DNA of 64,000 nucleotides from Shewanella maritima (GCF_004295345.1 NZ_CP036200.1:3287501-3351500); one strand, 5' to 3'; shown: positions 16,577 to 26,351, counted from the first letter of the stretch. The notes: generated by a model from the sequence alone, not told the origin. Program-made: numbers and translations.

Positions 16577-17529
16577 TGCAAGGGCTTGAAATGCCAAGTC
16601 CTGATTGGATTGCTTTAGCAGTCTTTCAGGCATTATTCATGATTGGTCTTGCTCCACTGGCCACAGGTTTTACTCGTGTGCTTCGCGCTAAGATGCACTC
16701 TCGTAAAGGTCCTGGCGTGCTGCAAGACTACCGCGATATCGCTAAGCTGCTTCGTCGTCAAGAAGTTGCTCCAAATCCATCTGGGTTAGTCTTTAAGGTA
16801 ATGCCAATGGTGCTGATCGCAACTATGTTGCTTGTCGGCATGGCGCTACCAACAGTGACCAATAGCTCACCGTTCCCGATTGCCGGTGACGTGATTACCG
16901 ATATCTACTTATTCGCAATTTTCCGCTTCTTCTTCTCTCTATCGGGTCTGGACTCAGGCAGTGTTTACGCTGGTGTGGGTTCAAGCCGTGAGTTGACCTT
17001 AGGCGTGTTAGTCGAGCCAATTTTAATGCTGTCTATCTTCACTATGGCGTTATCTGCAGGCACCTTCGACTTAGGTTACATCAGTACTTATATGGCAACC
17101 GAAACCTGGCAAGTGCCTGGGGCGGTGTTGCTAGCCGGTGCTGCATGTGCGTTCGCTGTGTTCATTGAAATGGGTAAGCTGCCATTCGATAGCGCTGAAG
17201 CTGAGCAAGAGCTACAAGAAGGTCCGGTAACTGAGTACTCAGGTTCTGGCTTTGCTTTAGTCAAACTGGCTCTTGGCCTTAAGCAGCTGGTGGTTGCACA
17301 ACTCTTCCTTGCCTTGTTCATCCCATTTGGTAAAGCCGCTGAGCTGACCTTTAGCGGTGTGCTCATGGCGACGCCTATCTTACTTGCCAAGTTATTCGTG
17401 GTGTTCTTAATCGCCGGTGTTATCGAGAACAGTGTTGCTCGTACCCGCTTCTTAAAAACATATCACCTGACTTGGGTAGGATTTGGCATCGCTGTACTTG
17501 GCTTCATCTTCTACTTAATCGGTCTATAG
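16576..17529 (+). CDS. hyfC: Hydrogenase-4 membrane subunit HyfC
   Basis: A 317-residue membrane protein of the NuoH/HycD family, the anchor that couples the hydrogenase arm to the antiporter-like subunits. The cytoplasmic loop R-x-K-M-H-S-R-K-G-P-G-V-L-Q-D-Y-R-D (about residues 38-55) and the acidic loop FDSAEAEQELQEGPVTEYSG (about 202-221) are hallmarks. It overlaps the hyfB stop by one base, and AGGAG lies just before the ATG. Confidence 0.92.
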   Translation: MQGLEMPSPDWIALAVFQALFMIGLAPLATGFTRVLRAKMHSRKGPGVLQDYRDIAKLLRRQEVAPNPSGLVFKVMPMVLIATMLLVGMALPTVTNSSPFPIAGDVITDIYLFAIFRFFFSLSGLDSGSVYAGVGSSRELTLGVLVEPILMLSIFTMALSAGTFDLGYISTYMATETWQVPGAVLLAGAACAFAVFIEMGKLPFDSAEAEQELQEGPVTEYSGSGFALVKLALGLKQLVVAQLFLALFIPFGKAAELTFSGVLMATPILLAKLFVVFLIAGVIENSVARTRFLKTYHLTWVGFGIAVLGFIFYLIGL

Positions 17530-17541
17530 GGAGCAAATAAG

Positions 17542-18987
17542 ATGACGTTAGAAACTCTTGCTCTACTCACCATTTTGTCACCGTTTATCGGGGCAATCCT
17601 AACGGTATTAGTGCCGAAAGACACCGCCAAGTGGGTTTGTCAGTGCTTTGCAGGTATAGCATCTGCAGGTGCGATTGGTATCGCCATCACGCTACTAAGT
17701 GGCGGCGAATCCAGTGTGAGTTATTCATTATTGTCGATTGGCCAAGTTGAATTATTTGGCATCACCATCGATAAAGTTAGTTCGTTAATTACCGTTGCCG
17801 TTGTGGTGCTTGGTTTACTGGTGAGTTTGTACTCACTTGGCTATATGTCAGAGGGTAACCGCGAGCATCCACATGAGGGAATGCCACGTTACTACGCCTT
17901 CTTGCTTATCTTCATCGGTGCAATGGCGGGCTTAGTATTATCATCGACCATTTTAGGTCAGCTGTTCTTCTTCGAAGTAACAGGTGCCTGTTCTTGGTCG
18001 CTAATTGGTTACTACCAGTCGCCTAAATCGCTTAAAGCTGCGCTTAAAGCATTGTTGGTGACCCATGTGGGCTCAATTGGTTTATTTGTGGCAGCAGCCT
18101 TTGTATTCAATGCAACTGGCACGTTCGCAATTAGCGCATTAGCCACACTGGATGAAAGCACTAAGACCATCGTATTTATGGGTATCTTGTTTGCAGCTTG
18201 GGCGAAATCAGCTCAGTTACCACTGCATGTATGGCTACCAGATGCGATGAACGCGCCAACGCCTGTGAGTGCTTACTTACACGCAGCTTCTATGGTTAAA
18301 GTGGGCGTGTACATCTTTGCTCGCGCTATCATGGAAGGCGGCGAAATTCCTGAAATCATCGGTGTTATCGGTGTTGTCAGTGCCATCATCACGCTAATTT
18401 ACGGCTTCATCATGTACCTGCCACAAAAGGACATGAAGCGCCTATTAGCTTACTCAACCATCACTCAACTTTCATACATCTTCTTAGCGCTATCCCTGTC
18501 GATCTTCGGCTCTAAGCTAGCACTAGAAGGCGGTATTACTTACATCTTCAACCACGCGTTTGCTAAGAGCTTGTTCTTCTTAGTTGCCGGTGCATTCAGT
18601 TACACCATGGGTACGCGCATGTTGCCACAACTTAAAGGTGTGGTGAAAAAGTCGCCGCTACTGGCTGTCGGCTTCTGTGTTGCGACCTTGGCAATTACCG
18701 GTGTGCCTCCATTTAACGGCTTCTTCAGTAAGTTCCCACTGTTTGCAGCAGGTTTTGAATTGTCTGCCGAGCACAGCTGGTTAATGCCAATCATGATTTT
18801 GGCATTGATTGAGTCGGTCGCGAGCTTCGGTTGGATCTTGTACTGGTTCGGTAAGTCAGTTGTCGGCGAGCCTTCAGAGGCGGTTGCCAACGCTAAACCA
18901 TTACCAGCGTCAATGAAAGTGGTGATTGTCTTCTTGATTGTGATGTCACTGTGTTCAAGCGTTATCGCTGCTAACTGGCTTGTATAG
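17542..18987 (+). CDS. hyfD: Hydrogenase-4 membrane subunit HyfD
   Basis: A 481-residue NuoN/NuoL-type antiporter-like membrane protein. Conserved parts are AAWAKSAQLPLHVWLPDAMNAPTPVSAYLHAASMVKVGVYI (starting near 212) and the lysine helix QKDMKRLLAYSTITQLSYI near 295-313. Presence of hyfD, hyfE and hyfF in addition to hyfB separates this hydrogenase-4 type complex from the smaller Hyc complex. Twelve bases separate it from hyfC. Confidence 0.9.
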   Translation: MTLETLALLTILSPFIGAILTVLVPKDTAKWVCQCFAGIASAGAIGIAITLLSGGESSVSYSLLSIGQVELFGITIDKVSSLITVAVVVLGLLVSLYSLGYMSEGNREHPHEGMPRYYAFLLIFIGAMAGLVLSSTILGQLFFFEVTGACSWSLIGYYQSPKSLKAALKALLVTHVGSIGLFVAAAFVFNATGTFAISALATLDESTKTIVFMGILFAAWAKSAQLPLHVWLPDAMNAPTPVSAYLHAASMVKVGVYIFARAIMEGGEIPEIIGVIGVVSAIITLIYGFIMYLPQKDMKRLLAYSTITQLSYIFLALSLSIFGSKLALEGGITYIFNHAFAKSLFFLVAGAFSYTMGTRMLPQLKGVVKKSPLLAVGFCVATLAITGVPPFNGFFSKFPLFAAGFELSAEHSWLMPIMILALIESVASFGWILYWFGKSVVGEPSEAVANAKPLPASMKVVIVFLIVMSLCSSVIAANWLV

Positions 18988-19008
18988 CACTGAGAAAAGG
19001 AAGGATTT

Positions 19009-19659
19009 ATGAATCCAGATATTGTAATTAACAACCTTGCCGGCTTGCTGATCATCACCAGCGTGATGCTCATTGGCTCAAGTAAGGCGAAATCTGCCGC
19101 GATTCTCTACTCGGTGCAGTCGCTGGTTTTAGTGTTGACCTTCTTGGCGATCGCCAAGTCGGTTGACGCCACCGAGTTATACCATTGGTCGATAACCGCA
19201 TTCATCACCAAGGTGATTGCATTACCTGCGCTGCTTTACTACGCGCTTAGCAAAATGAGTGACCCAAGTGCAGATAAGCCAGCACTGAGCATGAGCTGGA
19301 TAATCCCAATTGCGGGCATCATCTGTATCGCCAGCTTTCAGGCGGTTGAGTCAGTTGCTTTGCCGATTGTTGAGCACCTAAAACCAGCACTTGCTGTGTC
19401 GGTAGGTCACTTCTTCTTAGGTCTGCTGTGCATCGTCAGTCAGCGCAACATTCTTAAACAGCTTTTTGGCTACTGCTTAATGGAAAACGGCTCGTCGTTA
19501 ACCTTAGCGCTATTAGCTAACAAAGCACCAGGCATTGTCGAGATTGGTATCACTACCGACGCTGTTTTTGCAGTGATCTTCATGGTGATCCTTGCCCGTC
19601 AAATCTTCAACAAGTTGAACACCTTAGACGTGAATCAACTGAATCAACTTAAGGGGTAA
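19009..19659 (+). CDS. hyfE: Hydrogenase-4 membrane subunit HyfE
   Basis: A 216-residue protein with several membrane segments, matching the HyfE family, which is related to NuoK-like subunits. The end (QLFGYCLMENGSSLTLALLANKAPGIVEIGITTDAVFAVIF, from about residue 152) is typical: the glutamate in MENG and the acidic ITTDAVFAV helix are conserved in the NuoK/MrpC-like fold. It lies between hyfD and hyfF with short gaps. Its assignment rests on this helix pattern and strict gene order. Confidence 0.88.
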   Translation: MNPDIVINNLAGLLIITSVMLIGSSKAKSAAILYSVQSLVLVLTFLAIAKSVDATELYHWSITAFITKVIALPALLYYALSKMSDPSADKPALSMSWIIPIAGIICIASFQAVESVALPIVEHLKPALAVSVGHFFLGLLCIVSQRNILKQLFGYCLMENGSSLTLALLANKAPGIVEIGITTDAVFAVIFMVILARQIFNKLNTLDVNQLNQLKG

Positions 19660-19664
19660 TCAAG

Positions 19665-21260
19665 ATGTCTCCAACTGATATGTTGCTATTACTTATGGTG
19701 ATCCCTTTAGTGGCAGCGGGTATCTCATTCGCTAGCATTAAAGGCGGCGAGGGTGGCCGCAAGATAGCTATAGGCTGTCACGCCCTGTCGATGATTGCCA
19801 TTTTAGTGTTGTCATTTACCTTGGCTGGCACAGTGTTCTTTGATGGACCTGTGATATCTGAGGGGCGCTGGTTGTATCTAGATGGGCTATCTGGCCTGTT
19901 CTTAGGGGTACTGGGTCTAGTCTCGATTCTTACCGGTATGTACTCAATTGGCTACATTGGCCATGAGTATAAACACGGTGAAATCTCTGGCACTAAGGTG
20001 TCGCTGTACTACGGCCTGTTTAACTTGTTTATCGTTTCTATGTTAGTGGCGGTAACAGCAAACAACGTGATTATGATGTGGGTCGCCATTGAGGCAACCA
20101 CCATCTGCTCAGTGTTCTTGGTTGGTCTTTACGGTCAGCGCTCGTCACTGGAAGCCGCGTGGAAGTACATTGTGATTTGTACGGTTGGTCTTGCATTTGG
20201 TTTGTTCGGTTCAATCCTAACTTACTCAAACGCAGCAGCTGTGTTTGCTGACCCTGCTAACGCCATTTTCTGGACTGACATTCATCAAAATGCTCAGGCA
20301 TTGGATACAACGCTAGTACATCTTGCGTTCATCTTCGTGCTGATTGGCTTTGGTACTAAGGTGGGCTTGTTCCCAATGCACGCTTGGTTACCCGACGCTC
20401 ACTCCGAGGCGCCAAGTCCTGTGAGTGCACTGCTTTCAGCAGGGCTTTTGAATTGTGCTTTGTTAGTAATTCTACGTTACTACATCATCACGGTTAAAGC
20501 GATTGGTCCAGCTTTGCCGCAGAACCTGTTATTGATTTTTGGTTTCCTTTCGGTAGCGACTGCGGCATTTTTTATTATCACCCAACGCGACATCAAACGT
20601 CTGCTGGCGTACTCAAGTGTTGAGAATATGGGTTTAATTACTCTAGCTATCGCACTTGGACCACTAGGTGTGATTGCCGCACTACTGCACGTTATCAACC
20701 ACAGCTTAGCTAAAACCCTCATGTTCTGCGGTGCTGGCAATATCTTGCTGAAATACGGCACCCGCGACATTGGTATTGTGAAAGGCATTTTGCGTGTTGC
20801 GCCTATCACAGGTGTGTTAGTGGTGATTGGTGCATTAGCTCTAGGCGGCGTGCCTCCATTTAGCATCTTTGTCAGTGAATTCACCTTAGTGACAGCCGCC
20901 ATTGGCGACGACAGAGTGCTATTTACCATCGTATTACTACTGATCTTAACCATTGTTCTTGGCGGTTTAGCTTATATGGCAGCCCAATGCGTGATGGGCG
21001 AGCAACCTAAAGAAGTGGAAAAAGGTGAGCTTGGCTTTATGACCTTAGCGCCAATGGCTGCGATTGTAGTAATGCTAGTTGTAATGGGGACAGCCATTCC
21101 AACATCTGTACTAAAAGGGATTGATAGTGCAGCGCTTGTCATCCTTGATAGCGAAGAAAGTAGCGTGATGAATACTTTGAATCTTCCTCTCAAGTCTCTT
21201 CATCAAACTCAGCAGCAGGCCAATGCCGATCTGACTGAAATCCCACTAGCGCAGCAATAA
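19665..21260 (+). CDS. hyfF: Hydrogenase-4 membrane subunit HyfF
   Basis: A 531-residue antiporter-like membrane protein, the third of the NuoL/M/N-type subunits in this operon. Key helices are FGTKVGLFPMHAWLPDAHSEAPSPVSALLSAGLLN (from about 229) and RDIKRLLAYSSVENMGLITLAIALG (from about 308). It has a polar C-terminal tail of about 50 residues with QQQ-type composition. Five bases separate it from hyfE, and it is followed 13 bases later by the GTG start of hyfG. Confidence 0.9.
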   Translation: MSPTDMLLLLMVIPLVAAGISFASIKGGEGGRKIAIGCHALSMIAILVLSFTLAGTVFFDGPVISEGRWLYLDGLSGLFLGVLGLVSILTGMYSIGYIGHEYKHGEISGTKVSLYYGLFNLFIVSMLVAVTANNVIMMWVAIEATTICSVFLVGLYGQRSSLEAAWKYIVICTVGLAFGLFGSILTYSNAAAVFADPANAIFWTDIHQNAQALDTTLVHLAFIFVLIGFGTKVGLFPMHAWLPDAHSEAPSPVSALLSAGLLNCALLVILRYYIITVKAIGPALPQNLLLIFGFLSVATAAFFIITQRDIKRLLAYSSVENMGLITLAIALGPLGVIAALLHVINHSLAKTLMFCGAGNILLKYGTRDIGIVKGILRVAPITGVLVVIGALALGGVPPFSIFVSEFTLVTAAIGDDRVLFTIVLLLILTIVLGGLAYMAAQCVMGEQPKEVEKGELGFMTLAPMAAIVVMLVVMGTAIPTSVLKGIDSAALVILDSEESSVMNTLNLPLKSLHQTQQQANADLTEIPLAQQ

Positions 21261-21273
21261 GCGAGGAGTTCCT

Positions 21274-23070
21274 GTGGATTTTAATACTAATTATCAAAGC
21301 AGCGAAGACGCCCCAGTTGGGGGCGCGAAACAAGCATTTAGCCATGCCAACCATAAAAGAGATAATAAAATCGGTTACGGCTATGTTGCAGGGGTTCATC
21401 AATTCTTTCCTTCGGCAATTATTGAAGAAGAGTGGCAAACCGAAAACCAGGTCACTATCACTGTGAAACCAACCTCCTTAATTGAGGTGATGAAGTGGTT
21501 GTACTACGAGCAAGGCGGCTGGTTAGCTGTGTCATGGGGTAATGACGAACGTAGCATTAATGGTCACTTCGCCCTGTACCACGCGCTTTCGATGGAAGGT
21601 GAAGTGAAAAGTTGGGTAACGGTGAAAATCTTAATTGATGAGAAAACCCAGGAGTTTCCATCAATCACGCCGCACATTCCAGCAGCGGTGTGGGGCGAGC
21701 GTGAAGCCCGTGACATGTATGGTCTGCGTCCTGTTGGTCTACCGGATGAGCGCCGCTTAGTGCTACCGGATGACTGGCCAGAAGACTTACACCCACTGCG
21801 TAAAGATGCAATGGACTACCGTCAGCGCCCAATGCCAACTACTGAAGATGAGACTTACCCATTTGATAACCAATTAGGTGACGACTCAAACCGCATTGTG
21901 CCAGTGGGGCCGCTGCACATTACCTCAGATGAGCCTGGACACTTCCGCTTATTCGTAGACGGTGAGGACATTGTTGATGCCGATTACCGCATGTTCTATG
22001 TGCACCGCGGCATGGAAAAACTCGCTGAAACCCGCATGGGTTATCACGAAGTGGCGTTCCTGACTGACCGTGTGTGCGGTATTTGCGGCTTTACCCACAG
22101 CGTGGGTTACTCAAACAGTGTGGAAAATGCCCTTGGCATTCAGGTGCCAGAGCGCGCCAAGATGATCCGTACCGTGCTGCTTGAGGTTGAGCGTTTGCAC
22201 TCGCACTTACTCAACATTGGTCTTTCAAGTCACTTTGTGGGCTTCGATACCGGTTTCATGCAGTTCTTCCGCGTACGTGAAAAAACCATGGAGCTGGCTG
22301 AGCTGCTAACTGGCGCGCGTAAAACTTACGGCCTGAACCTGATTGGTGGTGTGCGCCGCGATATTCTCGCCGCGCATCGTTCACAAGGTATCAAGATGGT
22401 GCGTGAAGTGCGTGATGAGTTTAACGAGCTGGTGGACTTCTTAATGGCGACGCCAAACCTAGATAGTCGTATTAGTGGCGTAGGTATTTTAGACCGCCAA
22501 GTTGCTCGTGATTTTAGCCCTGTAGGCCCTGCTATACGTGGTACTGGCTGGCAACGTGACGCGCGTATTGTGCATGGCGGCACGCTGGAATCTTACGGCA
22601 AGATGCCAATGGAGCTGCAGCACGAAAACACGGGTGACGTGCGTGCCCGTGTGTTAGTTCGTGTACGCGAAGTGTATGACTCACTCAACATGGTTGAGTG
22701 GGGCTTGGACAATTTAGCACCAGGTAAGTTGCTAATCGAAGGCTTTGATTATCAACCAAATAAATTTGCGCTTGGCTTCACAGAAGCACCTCGTGGAGAG
22801 AACGTACACTGGAGCATGACAGGGGATAACCAGAAGCTATTCCGCTGGCGTTGCCGCGCGGCGACCTATGCTAACTGGCCAGTACTGCGCTACATGCTAC
22901 GTGGTAATACGGTGTCAGATGCGCCGCTGATTATTGGCTCACTTGACCCATGTTACTCGTGTACTGACCGCGTCACCATTGTCGATAAGCGTAAGAGTAA
23001 GTCTAAAACTCTGTCTTACAAAGAGTTTGAACGCTACGGCATGGAACGTAAGCATTCACCGCTTAAGTAG
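21274..23070 (+). CDS. hyfG: Hydrogenase-4 catalytic large subunit HyfG (NuoCD-like)
   Basis: A 598-residue fusion of an N-terminal NuoC-like domain (about 30-190) and a NuoD-like [NiFe] large subunit. The nickel-binding cysteine pairs are present: RVCGICGFTHS near 265-275 and DPCYSCTDR near 556-564. A C-terminal extension of about 34 residues after the second pair is the peptide expected to be removed by the HycI-type protease after nickel insertion. GTG start with GAGGAG upstream. It reduces protons to hydrogen with electrons from FdhF. E. coli homologues are about 570 residues; the extra length is at the N-terminus. Confidence 0.93.
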   Translation: MDFNTNYQSSEDAPVGGAKQAFSHANHKRDNKIGYGYVAGVHQFFPSAIIEEEWQTENQVTITVKPTSLIEVMKWLYYEQGGWLAVSWGNDERSINGHFALYHALSMEGEVKSWVTVKILIDEKTQEFPSITPHIPAAVWGEREARDMYGLRPVGLPDERRLVLPDDWPEDLHPLRKDAMDYRQRPMPTTEDETYPFDNQLGDDSNRIVPVGPLHITSDEPGHFRLFVDGEDIVDADYRMFYVHRGMEKLAETRMGYHEVAFLTDRVCGICGFTHSVGYSNSVENALGIQVPERAKMIRTVLLEVERLHSHLLNIGLSSHFVGFDTGFMQFFRVREKTMELAELLTGARKTYGLNLIGGVRRDILAAHRSQGIKMVREVRDEFNELVDFLMATPNLDSRISGVGILDRQVARDFSPVGPAIRGTGWQRDARIVHGGTLESYGKMPMELQHENTGDVRARVLVRVREVYDSLNMVEWGLDNLAPGKLLIEGFDYQPNKFALGFTEAPRGENVHWSMTGDNQKLFRWRCRAATYANWPVLRYMLRGNTVSDAPLIIGSLDPCYSCTDRVTIVDKRKSKSKTLSYKEFERYGMERKHSPLK

Positions 23071-23079
23071 GGAGACACC

Positions 23080-23643
23080 ATGTTTAAATTATTTAAAACG
23101 ATTGCTAAAGCGGGTGAGTCGACCACTAAATACCCCTTTGCTCCTTATGAAACCAGTGACGACTTTCGTGGTCGTCCTGAGTACGAGCCAGAGCAGTGCA
23201 TTGCCTGCGCGGCTTGTACTCGCGCCTGCCCAGCCAATGCGCTGATTATGGAAACCAAAGAAGCCGACGACTCACGTCGTTGGCAACTCAACCTCGCGCG
23301 CTGCATCTACTGCGGCCGCTGTGAGGAGGTTTGTCCAACTGGTGCAATTAAACTGTCGCAAGACTTTGAACTGGCGGTAGCCAACAAAGCCGATTTATAC
23401 GAGCAAGCCGTATTTAAATTAGCCCATTGCCAAGAGTGCGAAACGCCATTTGCGCCAAAAAAAGCGGTGCAATATGCCCTTGATTTGCTAATTCAATCCG
23501 GTCTCGACCAAGAGCAAATTGATATTCGCGCTAAACAACTTAACACCTGCCCAGATTGTCGTCGTAAAGCCAATATGCTTGAAGGTGACGGACTGATGCA
23601 GGGCAATGCCTTGAAACAGGAGGTCGTCAATGAAGGGTATTAA
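23080..23643 (+). CDS. hyfH: Hydrogenase-4 iron-sulfur subunit HyfH
   Basis: A 187-residue NuoI/HycF-type protein with two [4Fe-4S] motifs, [12 protein letters not shown] (about 46-57) and [12 protein letters not shown] (about 76-87). After these come two further cysteine pairs, CQECETPF (about 117-124) and CPDCRRK (about 156-162), which in the HycF/HyfH family may bind a metal such as zinc or iron. It links HyfA to the small subunit HyfI. Nine bases follow hyfG, and its 3' end overlaps hyfI by 14 bases. Confidence 0.92.
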   Translation: MFKLFKTIAKAGESTTKYPFAPYETSDDFRGRPEYEPEQCIACAACTRACPANALIMETKEADDSRRWQLNLARCIYCGRCEEVCPTGAIKLSQDFELAVANKADLYEQAVFKLAHCQECETPFAPKKAVQYALDLLIQSGLDQEQIDIRAKQLNTCPDCRRKANMLEGDGLMQGNALKQEVVNEGY

Positions 23644-24454
23644 GAAAATCGTTGGCAATGACCACACCCAAGCGGTACCAGTCGAGATTGATGAACAAGC
23701 TGCAAAACTAAAAGGCACCTTGCTTAAAGACATTAAACGCTCAGCGTATGTATACCGAGTTGACTGCGGTGGTTGTAACGCCTGTGAAATTGAAATCTTT
23801 GCTGCCATCACGCCAGTGTTTGATGCTGAGCGCTTTGGTATCAAGGTTGTGGCATCACCGCGTCATGCCGACATCTTGCTATACACAGGGGCGGTAACGC
23901 GCTCAATGCGTATGCCTGCACTGCGCGCTTATGAAGCGGCGCCAGATCCTAAAATTGTGGTGTCCTACGGCGCCTGTGGTAATGACGGCGGTATCTTCCA
24001 TGACCTTTACTGCGTATGGGGCGGCACTGACAAGATCATTCCTGTGGATGTGTACATTCCAGGTTGTCCACCAACGCCAGCGGCAACCATTTATGGCTTT
24101 GCAGTGGCGCTTGGTTTGTTAGACCAAAAACTTAAAGCAAAACACCATGATGAGCGTGAAGGCGAAGTCGTGACCTTGAAGCACACAGGCATTCCACTTG
24201 AGATCAAAACCTTGATTGAACGTGAAGCCCGCCGCTTTGCTGGTTACCGTTATGGTGCCCAAATTGCTGATGAGTTTATGACTGTACTTGCCAGTGCAGA
24301 TCCATCCAATGTCGATGCCAAAATCAAGGCTTATCTCGACGAAAAAGAAGACCCACGTTTAACCGAGATTATCACTAGCATTAATCGCGCTGTGTTAAAT
24401 CGTATGGGGCAACCTGCATCAATGGGCGAAGCTGTCGCCGTAAATCAAGGGTAA
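23630..24454 (+). CDS. hyfI: Hydrogenase-4 small subunit HyfI (NuoB-like)
   Basis: A 274-residue NuoB/HycG-type subunit carrying the [4Fe-4S] cluster next to the nickel-iron site. Cluster ligands are visible in [14 protein letters not shown] (about 44-57), in [10 protein letters not shown] (about 107-116) and in [10 protein letters not shown] (about 143-152). The start ATG has AGGAGG seven bases before it, inside the end of hyfH. The C-terminal 90 residues ([18 protein letters not shown] onward) resemble HyfI more than the shorter NuoB. Confidence 0.92.
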   Translation: MKGIKKIVGNDHTQAVPVEIDEQAAKLKGTLLKDIKRSAYVYRVDCGGCNACEIEIFAAITPVFDAERFGIKVVASPRHADILLYTGAVTRSMRMPALRAYEAAPDPKIVVSYGACGNDGGIFHDLYCVWGGTDKIIPVDVYIPGCPPTPAATIYGFAVALGLLDQKLKAKHHDEREGEVVTLKHTGIPLEIKTLIEREARRFAGYRYGAQIADEFMTVLASADPSNVDAKIKAYLDEKEDPRLTEIITSINRAVLNRMGQPASMGEAVAVNQG

Positions 24455-24460
24455 TTGCCT

Positions 24461-24863
24461 ATGTCAGACAAGGTGCTGTTTTACGCTTTAAGTCGCAAGT
24501 TTGTCGACGAACAAACAGATGTGCCGGAAGAAGCCAAATCGGTGATTTATTATGGCCTAGCCATTGGTCACCACTTAGGGTCGTAGATTGCTTAAAAGCA
24601 GTGGTTACTTGCTCACGCAGTCAATATCAAACTTGGCTTGAATATTTGCCAGAGGCAGTACGGCAAGGCGTAAGATGGAAGGTTTTTTCACCTTTGGCGA
24701 AATTACCATCTTTCCAGAGCATATTCATATATTGGCTAATGCGTTTGAAGCTGCCATAGAGCAGCAAACAGACGAGTATCAAACATTGAGCCGTGATTTT
24801 ATTAAGGCGCTAGGTGCGATATACCGCGAGCCTGATATGTACATGATGATTAGGGAGAGATAG
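24461..24863 (+). pseudogene. hycH: HycH-like assembly protein, disrupted by two frameshifts
   Basis: The first segment (ATG 24461) reads MSDKVLFYALSRKFVDEQ...AIGHHLG, close to E. coli HycH, then stops at TAG 24584. Moving one frame at about 24580 restores VVDCLKAVVTCSRSQYQTWLEYLPEA. A second shift near 24660 restores STARRKMEGFFTFGEI...HILANAFEAA to the stop at 24863. Both shifts are consistent with a missing single base, one in a G run (GGG where GGGG is needed). HycH helps mature the hydrogenase large subunit. Neighbours are intact, so either this gene is decaying or the sequence has two errors. Confidence 0.85.
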
Positions 24864-24865
24864 TG

Positions 24866-25354
24866 ATGACTGACATTAATCAAGATGCGCCAGCGAAAGT
24901 CAAAAACGTGTTGTTAGCAGTAGGTAACAGCATGATGGGCGACGATGGCGCAGGCCCTTTACTGGCAGAGCTGATGCTCAAAAATCCAATCGAAGATTGG
25001 GCGGTAATTGACGGCGGCAGCGCACCTGAAAATTGCGTGTACAAGGTTCGTCAACTTGCCCCTGAACGGGTGATTGTATTTGATGCGGCAGAAATTGGTG
25101 AGCAAGCAGGTGAGGTGAGGGTGATTGACCCAGATGCCATTGCCGATATGTTTATTATGTCGACACACAGTTTGCCGCTGAACTTCTTAATTGAAGATTT
25201 AAAAACCTTTGTACCTGAAGTGTTATTTGTGGGCGTACAACCAGCGATTGTTGCGTTCTCGTTCCCAATGACAGAGATGGTAGAAGACGCCGTTGGCGAC
25301 CTATACCAACGTTTGCCTAATTGGCAAGGTAATGGTGGCTACGCGGTGATTTAG
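24866..25354 (+). CDS. hycI: Hydrogenase maturation protease HycI
   Basis: A 162-residue endopeptidase of the HycI/HyaD family that removes the C-terminal extension of the hydrogenase large subunit. The N-terminal GNSMMGDDGAGPLL motif (about 19-32) holds the nickel-sensing aspartate. The DGGSAPENC segment (about 50-58), VFDAAEIG (about 71-78) and STHSLPL (about 99-105) are also conserved. Start taken as ATG 24866 with GGGAG upstream; GTG three bases earlier is possible. It is the last gene of the operon and its substrate is HyfG. Confidence 0.92.
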   Translation: MTDINQDAPAKVKNVLLAVGNSMMGDDGAGPLLAELMLKNPIEDWAVIDGGSAPENCVYKVRQLAPERVIVFDAAEIGEQAGEVRVIDPDAIADMFIMSTHSLPLNFLIEDLKTFVPEVLFVGVQPAIVAFSFPMTEMVEDAVGDLYQRLPNWQGNGGYAVI

Positions 25355-25418
25355 TGGTTCTTTGCTACCACTAGTTCGCTAGAGCTCGCTTACTTTAGCG
25401 AGCAATAGTTTGAGGTTT

Positions 25419-25455
25419 GTGACGGGTTCTTTCGCGAGGGCTCGTCACTTTTTTT
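25419..25455 (+). terminator. Intrinsic terminator of hyf operon
   Basis: GTGACG at 25419-25424 pairs with CGTCAC at 25443-25448 around a GC-containing loop, followed by seven T. A second perfect hairpin (GCTCGCT...AGCGAGC, 25384-25403) precedes it. Confidence 0.8.
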
Positions 25456-25483
25456 GGTAACTTGCCAGTTGGTTGAGAGTGTC

Positions 25484-25915
25484 GCCAAACTTAGTTTGGA
25501 TTGGTATTTTAATGATTGCGTCATTTGCAACCTGCGGTTGCTCAACGTCGTGGGACTTCATCCCACACCCGAGCTTGATAGTAAGTTAAAACTTCATTTT
25601 GGCTTCATAGATTTAAATGACTTTGTCATTTTGCAACGTGCCGTTGCTCAAAGTCGTGGGTTTTCCACCCACACCCGACCAAAGGGGAAAAGCGTTTGTT
25701 CCCCTTTGGAAACCCGCAACGCTCCGGCGAAGTGCTAATCCTCATGCCAAAAGAGCGAATTGACTACCGCCTCATATTCGCCATCCATGGCTCACCTGAG
25801 GCTATGTCGGCGTCCTGCCTCCATCACGTCAATTAGCTCTAGGCATTCGGGCACTTCCAACGGAGACCCATGTATCCTGCAGCGACACTTGTACAAAAAT
25901 TTCTAATCAAGGGTC
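25484..25915 (+). repeat. Composite hairpin repeat, copy 3 (with internal duplication)
   Basis: Same hairpin chain as copy 1: CCAAACTTAGTTTGG, AATGATTGCGTCATT, GCAACCTGCGGTTGC and a GTGGGACTTCATCCCAC stem. After a spacer, part of the chain appears again (AATGACTTTGTCATT, a GTGGGTTTTCCACCCAC stem), followed by CAAAGGGG...CCCCTTTG. A GCCATCCATGGC stem lies further on. The short open frames across it look like repeat shadows. Confidence 0.75.
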
Positions 25916-25919
25916 ATTG

Positions 25920-26268
25920 CTTTCTTAGGAGTCTTCATACCACCAGAGTGGAATTAAAAAATACCGTGAGTTCAGCCATGGATGGCTGACTAGCTTTCGA
26001 GGGAAGGGACGCCCCATCGGAAGCGTTAGGTGTTTTTTAATGGAGCGAAGCAGGCTACAAGCGAAGTCAGACGCTCGATAATACTCCGTTGGAAATTTTC
26101 GCTTTTCAAAAATTTCGCCGGAGCGGCAAGGGAGTTGCTGTTGACTCCCTCTTGGTCGGGTGTGGGATGAAATCCCACGACTTTTCACCAAGCGCAGCTT
26201 GGTACTCTTTCAACGCCCCTTGGTTGCAAATGACAAAGTCATCAAACGCAAACTAAAACGAAGATTGG
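25920..26268 (-). repeat. Composite hairpin repeat, copy 4 (inverted)
   Basis: Long near-identity with copy 2, including the GTTAGGTGTTTTTTAATGGA stretch, the AATACTCCGTTGGAAATTTT stretch and the GTGTGGGATGAAATCCCACG stem. It faces copy 3, so the hyf operon is flanked on each side by one forward and one reversed copy. Confidence 0.8.
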
Positions 26269-26351
26269 TAGGTCTAGCGAAACCGCTGCAATCAAACCCA
26301 ATCAAAAATTCAATCATGGGAATTCCCCATGAACCCAAAAATGTGATCTGA

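Noticed and set aside
25454..26351. Open frames in the gap between hycI and hydN
   Set aside because: Same hairpin repeats as above; near-identical frames appear in the other copies.
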